From assembly GCA_963717075.1 (NCBI GenBank), contig CAVQVI010000027.1, positions 62,001-126,000 of the forward strand: a DNA stretch of 64,000 nucleotides, read 5' to 3'. The DNA is from JBGOTP01 sp963717075. Its GTDB lineage: Bacteria; Acidobacteriota; Vicinamibacteria; Vicinamibacterales; CAVVIG01. Positions 49,869 through 59,009 of the stretch are shown here, piece after piece; positions within the stretch are counted from its first letter, which is position 1, and every line of letters starts with the position of its first letter. The notes under the pieces are model-generated. The model had not been told where the DNA came from. It saw only the letters and a list, made by a program, of their open reading frames with translations, and did no database searches. The position numbers and the translations under genes are program-made.

Positions 49869-51197
49869 GTGCTGTCTCCGGGACAAGCCGTGACACTGAC
49901 GATCGAGAAGCCGGCGGCTGGCGGCCGGATGATCGCACGCCTGGACGGGCAGGTCGTCCTCGTCGCCGGCGCGATTCCCGGCGAGGTGGTTTCGGCGCGC
50001 GTCGAGCGCGTGGGCAAAGGTGTGGTCTACGCGCAGACGATGTCGGCTGGCGATCCATCCGTCGATCGTCGTCCGCCATTCACCGACCCCCTCTGCGGCG
50101 GTTGCCTCTACGCCCACATCGCGTATCCGCGGCAACTCGTGCTCAAAGGGCAGATCATTGCCGACGCGTTCGCTCGTATCGGGCGCATCCCGTTGGCTGG
50201 CGAGCCCCGCGTGACGGCGTCTCCAGGCGAGGGCTACCGCATGCGCGCGCGGCTCCACGTCCTCGGCCCTGACCTGAGGTCGGGCTTTCTCCGCGAGGGA
50301 ACCCACGATCTGTGTGACGCCCGAGCCACCCGACAGCTGCTTCCCTCGGCATACGACGCCATCGATCGGATTGTAGACGTGCTTCGCGTGGCTGGCGTCG
50401 TTGCGGTGCAGGGGATGGAGATCTCGGAGAACATCGATGCCTCACAACGTGTCGTGCATCTCCAGACGAGTGCTCTGCGATCGTTCGCCGGTCTGCAAGA
50501 GATAGAGGGGATAACCGGAGTCACGATCGGCCGTCCGATTCGGGCCGAGGAAGGGGCTGCCGGGTTTTCCTCCCGCGCGTGGGGCGCGACGGTGACACCG
50601 CCTTCAATAGTTGCGAGCGGCGACCCATACGTGACCGACACGGTGTCGATCAACGATCGGCCGGTCACGCTTCGTCGACACGTGCTCGCCTTTTTTCAGG
50701 GCAACAGGTATCTGGTTCAGGATCTGATCACGCATGTGATCAACGCGATCGCGCCTGGGAGTTCCGTGGTCGACCTATACGCTGGCGTCGGGGCGTTCGC
50801 GATCGCCGCTGCGGTCGCGCGCGAGGCGAGGGTGACGGCTGTGGAGGGCGACCCGGTGGCTGCGGCTGATTTGAACGATAACGCTGCGGCGGCGGGCGGC
50901 GGGATCGAAGCGGTCCACCAGGATGTCGAGACCTTCACGGCGCGATCGCGGCTGAACCCCGACGTGCTGATCGTGGATCCGCCCCGCACCGGCATGTCGA
51001 AGGCGGCGCTCGAAGGCGCGCTTCACTTACGGGCGAGACATCTCATCTACGTCTCGTGCGATGTGGCCACACTGGCGCGGGACTCCCGCAAGATCCTAGA
51101 CGCCGGGTACACGCTTCAGCGGATCGATGCGTTCGATCTGTTTCCACACACGCCGCACGTGGAGACCGTGGTGAGATTCGAGCGTGGAGGGACCTGA
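49869..51197 (+). CDS. Class I SAM-dependent RNA m5U methyltransferase (RlmD/TrmA family)
   Basis: A 442-residue protein. The TRAM domain is residues 1-55, CGGCLYAHIAYPRQL has Cys residues of the iron-sulfur cluster, FFQGNRYLVQDLI and SSVVDLYAGVGAFAIAAA form the SAM site, and DPPRTGMSKAALEG with YVSCDVATLARD gives the catalytic Cys. It methylates uridine C5 in 23S rRNA or tRNA. At about residues 132-139 LGPDLRSG is encoded by a near-perfect palindromic repeat (CCTGACCTGAGGTCGGGC), where relatives usually have a short loop. Confidence 0.92.
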   Translation: MLSPGQAVTLTIEKPAAGGRMIARLDGQVVLVAGAIPGEVVSARVERVGKGVVYAQTMSAGDPSVDRRPPFTDPLCGGCLYAHIAYPRQLVLKGQIIADAFARIGRIPLAGEPRVTASPGEGYRMRARLHVLGPDLRSGFLREGTHDLCDARATRQLLPSAYDAIDRIVDVLRVAGVVAVQGMEISENIDASQRVVHLQTSALRSFAGLQEIEGITGVTIGRPIRAEEGAAGFSSRAWGATVTPPSIVASGDPYVTDTVSINDRPVTLRRHVLAFFQGNRYLVQDLITHVINAIAPGSSVVDLYAGVGAFAIAAAVAREARVTAVEGDPVAAADLNDNAAAAGGGIEAVHQDVETFTARSRLNPDVLIVDPPRTGMSKAALEGALHLRARHLIYVSCDVATLARDSRKILDAGYTLQRIDAFDLFPHTPHVETVVRFERGGT

Positions 51198-51243
51198 GGA
51201 ACCGGGAGATTGCCGCATTCCAGGATTGAAGGAGTTGGAAGGC

Positions 51244-51945
51244 CTACGTGTTCTCGTTCCGCGAGGCGGATTCGAGAAAGCCCTCGAAAAGCGGACGGAA
51301 CTCGCCCGTACGCCAGAAGTTTTCCGGATGCCACTGGACGCCAAGGCAGAAGCGTGCCGCCGGATCTTCAATGGCTTCAATGACGCCATCCGGCGCGGTC
51401 GCAGACACGCGGAAGCCGTTCGCCACTCGCTTGACCGCCTGATGATGGCGACTGTTGACTTCGCAGGAATCGGCGTCGCTCAAACGTTCGCGCATCAGCC
51501 GGCCGAGCAGCGAGTCTTCCTCGAGCCAGATCTCGTGCGCCAGGTCGAACGGCTGGTGGGGCGGCACGGTCAGATGATGCGGAAGGGCGCCCGACACCTC
51601 GCTCGGAATGTCCTGGACGAGGGAGCCGCCAAGGGCGACGTTGAGCATCTGCACGCCTCGGCAAATCGCGAGGATCGGCAAGTCGCGGGCGCGCGCTTCG
51701 CCGATCATCGCGAGTTCGAAGGCGTCGCGTTCGGGATTGACGTCGCCCAGTCGGGGATGAGGCGCTTCGCCGTACAACACCGGTGCGATATCCTCTCCGC
51801 CGGTCAGCAGCAGGCCCTCGAGGCCCTGGAGCGCGTCCCTGACCTTCATGGACGGCTCGAGGACGCGAACATCGCCGCCGGCATGGAGGATCGATTGCCG
51901 GTAGTCCTCCAATTTGCGGCACGCCGTGACTCCAATCAGTGGCAT
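51244..51945 (-). CDS. Gamma-glutamyl-gamma-aminobutyrate hydrolase family protein (class I glutamine amidotransferase-like)
   Basis: A 233-residue protein. GLLLTGGEDIAPVLYGE, ILAICRGVQMLNVALGGSLVQDI with the nucleophile Cys, and LGVQWHPENF with the His/Glu pair give a full triad, as in PuuD. It would cleave gamma-glutamyl amides in polyamine or related breakdown. It starts 9 nt after the argS stop, so it is probably co-transcribed with argS. No other puu genes are near, so the substrate is open. Confidence 0.9.
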   Translation of the reverse strand: MPLIGVTACRKLEDYRQSILHAGGDVRVLEPSMKVRDALQGLEGLLLTGGEDIAPVLYGEAPHPRLGDVNPERDAFELAMIGEARARDLPILAICRGVQMLNVALGGSLVQDIPSEVSGALPHHLTVPPHQPFDLAHEIWLEEDSLLGRLMRERLSDADSCEVNSRHHQAVKRVANGFRVSATAPDGVIEAIEDPAARFCLGVQWHPENFWRTGEFRPLFEGFLESASRNENT

Positions 51946-51954
51946 GACAGCGTC

Positions 51955-53961
51955 CTACATTCGGGTTGGAACGGCGATCCCCATCAGGTCGAGCGCGCGC
52001 GTCAGTTGTGATCGAAAGTAGGCGACGCCCACGGCGCGCCACTGCTTCCGGTCGGCGTTCTCTTCGTTCAAGATCGGATACTGATGATAGAACGCGTTGA
52101 AGAGCTGGGCGAGTCCAAACGCATACTTGGCGAGTCCGGAGAACTCGAGAGACTGGGTCACGTGCTCGACCACCTCATCCAGCCGCGAGGCTTCCAGCGC
52201 CAGAGCCCAGAGTGCTGCGTCCGACTCGGTCGAGAGCTCGTCAGGCGAAATCGAGTCGAGTCGGGCCAGCACGTCGGCTTCCGTCAGACCGTCGCGCTCC
52301 TTCAGCTTCTGGAAGATGTTGTTGGCGCGGACGACCGCATACTGCAGGTACGGACCGGTCTCCCCCTCGAAGCTGAGCGCCTCTTCGATGTCGAACACGA
52401 TCAGCGTGCCACGCGAGAATTTCAACATGAAGTAGCGAATGGCGGCGACGGCAATCTGGCGGGCGACACGCCGCGCGTCGTCTGCTGAAAGCTCCGCGTT
52501 CCGCTTCGCCACCTCGACCGATGCCTTGTCCTCGAGCAGGTCGAGCAAATCGTCAATCTTGACGCCGAGTCCCTTCCGGCCGGATACCTCCACGAACGGT
52601 TTCTTCGCCCCCTCGGGCTCCTCTGGATAGCCGAGTTCGCGCGCCGTCGCATGCGACAGCGCCACCATCTCGTACGAGAAGTGGACCGAATTCTCGGCCT
52701 CCGTTCGGTGACCGAGCGTCCGCAGCGCCTGGCTGAGCAGCGCCTGCAGGTACATCTGACGCGAGTCGATCACATTGTAGATACGGCGGGCATGGCCAAA
52801 AGGTGGAGCGCCGGGTTCCCCCTCGGTGGACGTCGTCGCCCAGAGTATCTTGCCGCTGTCCTGCTCGCTGAATCGCCGATACCGGAAGTCGCGACCGAGC
52901 AACCCGAACTTCCAAAACTGGTTCGCGATGTCCTTGCCTACGTACGTCACGACGCCATTGGATCGGACGATGACCTTCTCTCGACCCTCGTCGCCCGAGC
53001 TCGGGCCTTCGGGGCCCCTATCGGCGTCCGATGCCGCGGCGTCGGCGCCCCCTTCCTCGATGCGCATGACCCAGCAGCCGGCGAGTTTGCCTTCTGTCTG
53101 ACGGAAGACAGCACCCTGGGCCTTGAGAATCTCGAATGCGTGGGCCCAGAAGCGCAGCCGCAGGATGTCGCCTTCGTAGGTCAAGAGATCGTACGAAATG
53201 TTCAGCCGTGCCATCGTCTTCAAGTGCGCGCGCACGACACGATCCACGATGAGTGCCGCCATTTCGGCCGTGGGGTTGCCGCCCTGCTCGAGATCGTGCA
53301 GGACACGGGCGCGAATCTCGAGCCGGCTCTTGTCGTTTTCGTACCACTCAGTGACGCGCGAGTAGAGGTCCCAGCAGTGGTAGTCGAATCGCGTGCTGTC
53401 GGCAATCCGCTTCACCTCGTCCAGCGTGTGCTGTTCGAGCTCGCGGAAGCCGACAATGACGTCTGCCACCTGGACGCCGGTATCGTCGATGTAGTTCTGG
53501 ATCTCCACAGGCGAGTCGCGGAACCGCAGGACCCGGACGAGCGTGTCACCGAGGGTCGCATTCCGCAGGTGCCCGACGTGCGCGGCCTTGTTGGGATTGA
53601 TGGCCGTGTGCTCGACGACGATCTTGTCCATCGCAACTGGTTGGGGTACGACCTCGCCCCGTGCTCGAGCGCACAGAAAGGCCGGCCGATCCAGGTAGAA
53701 GTTCAGGTAGCCGTTCGGTGAGACGACGATTCGGGCGATGCCAGGGATGTCGCCGAGTGCGCCTGCGATCTCCTGGGCGATCGCGCGTGGGGCCTTCTTC
53801 AGCGATCGGGCGAGTTGAAACGCAACAGGCACCGCGAGGTCGCCGAGGGCGCGACTGGGCGGCACGTCGACGGGAAATGGGGGAACGTCGGCGAGGCCGA
53901 ACTGTCGCTGAATCGCTTCAGTCACCGTGCCGCGGAGTTGTTGTTGAACGCTAAGAATCAT
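51955..53961 (-). CDS. argS: Arginyl-tRNA synthetase
   Basis: A 668-residue class I synthetase. Add1 domain at the start (VPVAFQLARSLKKAPRAIAQEIAGALGD), HIGH motif as HTAINPNKAAHVGHLRNATLGDTLVRVL, editing-free catalytic core, and DALR anticodon domain at the end (LAKYAFGLAQLFNAFYHQYPIL). It charges tRNA-Arg. An insert around residues 300-320 (GGADAAASDADRGPEGPSSGDEG) is low complexity and may be lineage-specific. Followed by the puuD-like gene. Confidence 0.96.
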   Translation of the reverse strand: MILSVQQQLRGTVTEAIQRQFGLADVPPFPVDVPPSRALGDLAVPVAFQLARSLKKAPRAIAQEIAGALGDIPGIARIVVSPNGYLNFYLDRPAFLCARARGEVVPQPVAMDKIVVEHTAINPNKAAHVGHLRNATLGDTLVRVLRFRDSPVEIQNYIDDTGVQVADVIVGFRELEQHTLDEVKRIADSTRFDYHCWDLYSRVTEWYENDKSRLEIRARVLHDLEQGGNPTAEMAALIVDRVVRAHLKTMARLNISYDLLTYEGDILRLRFWAHAFEILKAQGAVFRQTEGKLAGCWVMRIEEGGADAAASDADRGPEGPSSGDEGREKVIVRSNGVVTYVGKDIANQFWKFGLLGRDFRYRRFSEQDSGKILWATTSTEGEPGAPPFGHARRIYNVIDSRQMYLQALLSQALRTLGHRTEAENSVHFSYEMVALSHATARELGYPEEPEGAKKPFVEVSGRKGLGVKIDDLLDLLEDKASVEVAKRNAELSADDARRVARQIAVAAIRYFMLKFSRGTLIVFDIEEALSFEGETGPYLQYAVVRANNIFQKLKERDGLTEADVLARLDSISPDELSTESDAALWALALEASRLDEVVEHVTQSLEFSGLAKYAFGLAQLFNAFYHQYPILNEENADRKQWRAVGVAYFRSQLTRALDLMGIAVPTRM

Positions 53962-54026
53962 GGTCGTCGCAGGCCCGGCGTTTCCAGTCGGTCAAAAAAT
54001 GGAATGACGGTAAGCTCGTGATACGA

Positions 54027-54647
54027 TTACCTTTGGTGCCCCTGCAGAGCGTCAGTGTCCCTGAAGAGCGCTCGATATGCGGCCAGCGTGTTCACCTTCG
54101 CCGGCAGGCGCGCGGGATTGCCGAACGCGTCGATTTCCTTGCACTCCATCACACGCAGCCGCACGTCACTCAGGGGCCCGATCATCGTCAAGTGGCCCTC
54201 AGTCAGCCGCTGCAAACGAGCAGGGTGGCAGGCGTGTCTGTACAGGGCGTACAAAGCGCACAAGGAATGATAGCCGTCTTCGGCGCGCGGCACCGCGGTA
54301 CCGGCCTCGGTGGTCAGCGACAGATGGCGCCGCAGGGCCAGTGTCACAAACGGCATGTCACGGGCCACGAGGACGAAGGCATCGAGGCGGGCGGCAACCA
54401 GCGCCGCCTCGAGCCTTCGAGGCGGTCCGCCGCGCGACACGCGATCGGGCGCACAACGGACCGACTTGCCCCGGGCAGGCTCATGAGAAGGGCGCAACGG
54501 ACCGACAAGAAGGAGGTCATCGGCAATTCGCGAGAGTTTCTCGATCGGGCGAGCGAGGATCGAGCGGCCCTGGACGACGCGCGTAATCTAGTCGCCCCCG
54601 GCGAATCGCGCGGCATCACCGCGGGCAAGAATGGCCGCGCTCGGCAT
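54027..54647 (-). pseudogene. mobA: Molybdenum cofactor guanylyltransferase MobA, nonsense-inactivated
   Basis: Reading from the ATG at 54647: MPSAAILARGDAARFAGGD, then TAG (54590-54588), then ITRVVQGRSILARPIEKLSRIADDLLLVG and the remaining MobA body (VARDMPFVTLALRRHL, TEAGTAVPRAEDGYHSLCALY). The family start is LAGGxSxRxGxDK. The stop falls exactly on the invariant Lys, and the glycine-rich loop is already degraded (LARGDA). The rest of the frame is open, so the gene is recently or only mildly decayed. The promoter box upstream survives. A restart further in would lack the GTP-binding loop. Confidence 0.85.
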
Positions 54648-54653
54648 AGTGGA

Positions 54654-54659
54654 ATCTTA
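54654..54659 (-). promoter_or_regulatory. TANNNT -10 box of mobA
   Basis: TAAGAT on the minus strand, its first T 12 nt before the ATG at 54647. It supports this as the original start of the broken gene. Confidence 0.45.
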
Positions 54660-54674
54660 CCTCCAGTCTGAAAC

Positions 54675-55283
54675 ATGCGCGAAGCGGGGATCGGCCGCGT
54701 GCTCGTCGCCAGCCTTCACCAGGGCATTGCCGACATCCTTCCTATGCGGCTCGCCTTCTACGAAAACTGGCTCCACGCCGAGGGATTGCGGGAGGGCACC
54801 ATCGGGTTGGCGCCGTTGTATGCGGTACTCAGCTTCCTCCGTCAGGAGGAGGCTGACGCGTATGGACTCATTACTATGCGGGCGGGAGAATATGCTGCCC
54901 AGTGGACGGTCGACTCCATGCCGCCGACAAGACGCGCCTTCATGAAGGCTCTGCCGATCTGGCTGCGCGGGCGGCTGCTGCTGCGGCTCGTCCGCCGACT
55001 CGTTCGTAACAGCTACACGGGCAGCCGGGCCTTTTCGAAGTTGCGTCGCGGCATCGCGCGAGTGGATGTCCGGGAATCGGTCTTCTGCAACGTGCGGGAG
55101 CCGGTCGCGCATCCGTTGTGTCTGTTCTACGCCTCGGCATTCACGCGCCTGCTCGCGCTGTTCGATTTGCCCGCCGACGTGCGGGTCGTGGCGTGCCGCG
55201 GCACGGGCGAGCCGAGCTGCGTCGTGACGATGACGCTGGCGGTTCGGACGCCGCGTGCTGGCCTGGACAGGGAGCCCGCGTGA
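54675..55283 (+). CDS. V4R-like (bacteriochlorophyll 4-vinyl reductase / HNOB-type) domain protein
   Basis: A 202-residue protein. The middle and end (RAFSKLRRGIARVDVRESVFCNVREPVAHPLCLFYASAFTRLLALFDLPADVRVVACRGTGEPSCVVTMTL) fit the V4R pattern of a Cys pair and a closing GxxxCxF/V strand, a ligand-binding fold. No photosynthesis genes are present, so the name only indicates the fold. Its TGA shares one base with the ATG of the TPR gene, forming an operon with it and the SPOR gene. The TPR context suggests an envelope or regulatory task. Confidence 0.55.
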   Translation: MREAGIGRVLVASLHQGIADILPMRLAFYENWLHAEGLREGTIGLAPLYAVLSFLRQEEADAYGLITMRAGEYAAQWTVDSMPPTRRAFMKALPIWLRGRLLLRLVRRLVRNSYTGSRAFSKLRRGIARVDVRESVFCNVREPVAHPLCLFYASAFTRLLALFDLPADVRVVACRGTGEPSCVVTMTLAVRTPRAGLDREPA

Positions 55284-56881
55284 TGCGTCGCGCCCTGCTG
55301 GCGATGATGCTCCTTGGCTTCTCCGCGGCACTGGTCGAGGCGCAGACTGCTCCGGCCCGCATCCTCGTGATGCCCTTCGAGAACGTCACGGGGGAGAGCC
55401 GCATCTTCTGGCTCGGCGAGGCATCGGCCGTTCTGCTGGCAGACGACCTGAACGCGCTTGGGGCCGCTGCCATTTCGCGTGAGGAGCGTCGCGAAGCGTT
55501 CGAACGCTTGCAAGTGCCGCGTGCCGTCACGCTGACCGATGCGACCGTCATCAGACTCGGGCAGCTCGTGGGGGCCATGCAGATCGTCATTGGAACGCTG
55601 CGACTCGAGGGTGAGGCCCTGGTCGTTCGCGCGCGGACGATCGCCATCGACGCAGCGCGCATTCAGAGCGACGTCACCGAAGTGGGACCCATTGAGGACC
55701 TCTTCGGGATCTTTGGGCGGATCGCCAGAAGGCTGGCACCGGCCTCACTACCTGCGGGACAATCGTCCGAAGAAATCTCTCACGAGCAGCGGTCCGTGGC
55801 GGCATTCGAGAATTACATCAAGGGGTTGCTGGCGGGCACGCCGAAGACCGCCATCGGCTATCTCACTCAGGCCTTGCAGATTCAGCCAGGCTTCGATCGC
55901 GCGCGTCTTGCGCTTTGGGATGTCTACGCCGAGCAGGATGCCCATGATCGGGCGCTCGCATCGGTGCAGCCCGTGGCCCCAGGCTCGCCGTGGCACCGGC
56001 GCGCACGTTTTCTTGCCGGACTGTCTCAGCTGAGCTTGAAGCAGTACGACGAGGCGTTCGCAACGTTTAGAGCGCTGGCCGATGTGCAGCCGACGCCGAT
56101 GGTCTTGAATAATCTCGGTGTCGCCCAGATGCATCGGACGGTCACGCCACAAACTGGGCACCCGACGTACTACTTCCACAAGGCCGCGGAAGCCGATGGT
56201 AGTGAGCACGATTACTTTTTCAATCTCGGCTACGCGTACTGGCTGGAACGGGACATTCAGGCTGCGATTTACTGGCTGCGCGAGGCCGTGCGGCGTGATC
56301 CGGCCGATGGCGATGCGCACTTCGTGCTCGGGACGGCCCTGTCCGCCGCAGGCACCGTGCCGGAGGGGAATCGGGAGCGTGAGCTGGCCCACCGGTTGTC
56401 GTCCACCTACGAGGGGTGGGAGAAGCGGCGGGGGGCGGATGTGGTTCCGAGAGGTCTGGAGCGCGTGAAGGCTGGGGTGGAACTCCCCCCGCGCCGCCTG
56501 GAGGACACGCTGACCAGCGGTCAGCGCGATCAGCGCGAGCTCGCACAGTTCTACCTGGACCGTGGGCGCCGTTTGTACGAGCAGGAGAGCGACGGTGATG
56601 CACTGGCTGAGCTCAACCGGGCGCTCTTCCTGTCTCCTTATCTCGGCGAGGCTCATCTGTTCGTCGGACGCATTCATCTTCGGGGCGGTCACGTCTACGA
56701 GGCGATCGAGGCGCTGAAGATCTCACTCTGGAGCGCCGAGAGTGCGGAGGCGCATGCCGTGCTTGCAGCCGCCTACCTCGAACTGAAAGACGAGGCCGCT
56801 GCGCGCAGCGAGGCCGAACGCGCGATTGCCCTCGACACGACCTCGGTCGCCGCCCGGCAGGTCCTCGAGAAAATCCGATGA
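55283..56881 (+). CDS. Secreted TPR protein with FlgO/TolB-N-like domain
   Basis: A 532-residue protein. The signal peptide MRRALLAMMLLGFSAALVEAQ is followed by ARILVMPFENVTGESRIFWLGEASAVLLADDLNAL, a FlgO/TolB-N-type fold with a helix that reports system names. From about residue 170 tetratricopeptide repeats follow (AFENYIKGLLAGTPKTAIGYLTQALQIQPGF, YFFNLGYAYWLERDIQAAIYWLREAVRRDP, LAELNRALFLSPYLGEAHLFVGRIHLRGGHVYEAIEALKISL). It is a periplasmic scaffold of unknown partner. Overlaps both neighbours. Confidence 0.85.
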   Translation: MRRALLAMMLLGFSAALVEAQTAPARILVMPFENVTGESRIFWLGEASAVLLADDLNALGAAAISREERREAFERLQVPRAVTLTDATVIRLGQLVGAMQIVIGTLRLEGEALVVRARTIAIDAARIQSDVTEVGPIEDLFGIFGRIARRLAPASLPAGQSSEEISHEQRSVAAFENYIKGLLAGTPKTAIGYLTQALQIQPGFDRARLALWDVYAEQDAHDRALASVQPVAPGSPWHRRARFLAGLSQLSLKQYDEAFATFRALADVQPTPMVLNNLGVAQMHRTVTPQTGHPTYYFHKAAEADGSEHDYFFNLGYAYWLERDIQAAIYWLREAVRRDPADGDAHFVLGTALSAAGTVPEGNRERELAHRLSSTYEGWEKRRGADVVPRGLERVKAGVELPPRRLEDTLTSGQRDQRELAQFYLDRGRRLYEQESDGDALAELNRALFLSPYLGEAHLFVGRIHLRGGHVYEAIEALKISLWSAESAEAHAVLAAAYLELKDEAAARSEAERAIALDTTSVAARQVLEKIR

Positions 56882-57675
56882 ACGAGCACGTTCGCCAGGG
56901 CTCACGTGCATACCGTCGTGGTACAATCGCTTCCGACTTGGCGCATCACACGACACAGGACGACGCGTTTCACGAGATTCAGTTGAACGGGAAGCAGCTC
57001 TTCTTCCTGTTCATGGCGGCGACGGTCGTGTCGGTCGTGATCTTTCTCTGCGGCGTCCTGGTCGGGCGCGGTGTCCGTGCCGAACGAAGTGCCGTTGCCG
57101 AGGCTGAGGTCCTGAGCGCCTCGCCATCGGCTGACGTTCAGCCAGCGTCCCCCCCGGGGGCGACACTTGCCCCGGGCCGACCGACGACCGCGGGCGCCGA
57201 TCCCACGATCGTTCCACCACCTCCACCCGCAAACGACATCGGTGACATCCGGCCGAGTGCTCCTCTGGGTGCAGCTGATGTGTCGAAGAAGACAGAAGAG
57301 GTAAGGCCGTCGCTTCGAAAGGCCGAGAAGTCCGCGGCGTCTGACAAGGCTTCCAAGCCTGAAAAGGCGGCGCCTCCGTCGACGCCAACACCGGCTGCCG
57401 CGCCTGAAAAACCTGCCGTGGTCGCCGCTGCGCCGCCGAAGCCGGCATCAGATGGCTGGGTGGTGCAGGTCGCGGCGCTCAATACACGGAACGATGCCGA
57501 CGAGTTTGTCAAAGGCCTCACGACGAAGGGGTTCAGTGCCTTCGTTGTCGCACCAGCCACCGGAACATCCATCTACCGGGTTCGTGTTGGAAGCTTCAAG
57601 ACCAAGGGCGAGGCCGAGACCATGGCCGAAAAGCTTCGCAAGGAAATGGGCATGAAGCCCTGGGTCACTCGCTGA
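56878..57675 (+). CDS. SPOR-domain membrane protein
   Basis: A 265-residue protein with short cytoplasmic part FHEIQLNGKQL, one membrane helix (LFFLFMAATVVSVVIFLCGVLVGRG), a Pro/Ala/Lys-rich periplasmic linker, and a C-terminal SPOR domain (WVVQVAALNTRNDADEFVKGLTTKGFSAFVVAP...YRVRVGSFKTKGEAETMAEKLRKE) that binds denuded peptidoglycan at division sites. The ATG at 56878 overlaps the TPR stop. An in-frame TTG at 56938, downstream of a TACAAT box (56922-56927), would give a start closer to relatives. The 3' end overlaps the convergent YVTN gene by 11 nt. Confidence 0.9.
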   Translation: MNEHVRQGSRAYRRGTIASDLAHHTTQDDAFHEIQLNGKQLFFLFMAATVVSVVIFLCGVLVGRGVRAERSAVAEAEVLSASPSADVQPASPPGATLAPGRPTTAGADPTIVPPPPPANDIGDIRPSAPLGAADVSKKTEEVRPSLRKAEKSAASDKASKPEKAAPPSTPTPAAAPEKPAVVAAAPPKPASDGWVVQVAALNTRNDADEFVKGLTTKGFSAFVVAPATGTSIYRVRVGSFKTKGEAETMAEKLRKEMGMKPWVTR

Positions 57676-58772
57676 CCAGTGCGATTCCCCACGGTCCGGT
57701 GCCCGTGCCGATCTTCTTCGTCACCTGACGCGTGGCAATGTCGATGATCGATACGTCGTTCGACGGTCCGTTGGCCGTGTAGAGCGTCTTCCCATCCGGC
57801 GAAATCGCAATACCCCAGGGACGGATGCCCGCCTCGATTGATCCCACGACCTTGTTGGTAGCGGTGTCCACAATGACCACCATCTTGCTCCGTCCTGTGC
57901 TGAAGTAGACAAACGCGCCGTCGGGCGAGACGACGCCACCCATCGGCCGCATCCCGTCACCCAGGTGGATGGTGTCGACGACCTTCAACGCGGCTGTGTC
58001 GACCACCGAAATCGTCGCACCGTTTTCCGAGGGCACGTACGCGCGCGAGCCGCTTCGGGAGGAAGACGACGGACCGCGGCCGCGGGCCAACCTTGACGGA
58101 CCCCACCAGCTTGTGCGTGTCGGTGTCGACGACGAACACGGCCCCGTCGTCCTCCGACGTGACGTAGACGCGCTTGCCGTCAGGAGTGATGCCCGTGCCT
58201 TCCGGCTCCCCGCCGACCTTGATGGTCTCGAGCACGCGACCGTCGGCGGGGTCAATAACGGTGAGCTGCGCAGTGTCTTCGTTGGCGATGAACAGCTGCT
58301 TGCCATCGTGGCTCACGGCAACCGTCTCCGGATCCGATCCGCTGTGCAGGACGGTGACGAGCTTCCCTTGCTTGAGATCGAACACGCCGATACCATCGGC
58401 GCCCTTATCGGCCGGCGGCAGTTTCGATTCGTCGACGCCTGGGCCCGCGATCGGCGATCCGCTCAACGCCACGTAAAACTTCGTGCGATCCGGACTCAGC
58501 TGGATGCCGCGCGGGCGTTTACCGAGCGGAATCGTCGCGACTACCGATTGCGAGACGAGGTCGATGACGGTGACGTCGCCGGAAACTTCGTTGGTCACGT
58601 ATGCCCGGGGCCCAGTGACGGGTGCCCCGGCGGCTGGAGCCTGGCCCGCCTGCGACGTGGCTGCGGGCGGCCCGGCCGAGTTGCATGACATGGACATGGT
58701 CACCAGGGCCAGCAGGGCCAAGGTGACGACTGTCGTCGACCGTCGGATGCGCAAGGTGGGGACTCGGATCAT
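57665..58772 (-). pseudogene. YVTN beta-propeller lipoprotein, single frameshift
   Basis: About 368 residues when joined. The lipoprotein signal ends at MSMSC. Seven-bladed YVTN repeats follow, e.g. RAYVTNEVSGDVTVIDLVSQSVVATIPLGKRPRGIQLSPD, KQLFIANEDTAQLTVIDPADGRVLETIKVGG and, after the shift, GKTLYTANGPSNDVSIIDIATRQVTKKIGTG. One base near 58050 changes frame in the middle of a blade (SVVFLP to RAYVPSENGA). Since nothing else is damaged it is probably a sequence error. AGGAGCC precedes the ATG, and a TAGAAT box (58793-58798) is upstream. Confidence 0.8.
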
Positions 58773-58792
58773 GATGGCTCCTGGAAGCTCGT

Positions 58793-58798
58793 ATTCTA
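58793..58798 (-). promoter_or_regulatory. -10 box of the YVTN lipoprotein gene
   Basis: TAGAAT on the minus strand, its first T 26 nt before the ATG at 58772, leaving room for the AGGAG ribosome-binding site. It is a leadered promoter that contrasts with the leaderless ones. Confidence 0.45.
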
Positions 58799-59009
58799 AT
58801 CGGACGCGCGTCCCGGCCGCTATTTACGCGTTGTGCCCCGTCGCGAGCCGAGGGGCGCGCGTCCGCACCCTCGTCGTCGATGTGAGGGGCAAGGGCGGTC
58901 ACGACGCCCCGGTTCCTGCACAGGCGCATTGGACACGCCGACGCGATTCGGATAGAAACCTTTTCATGAGGATGGCCGGTCACATACACGTGACCGACGC
59001 GTTGCAGAC

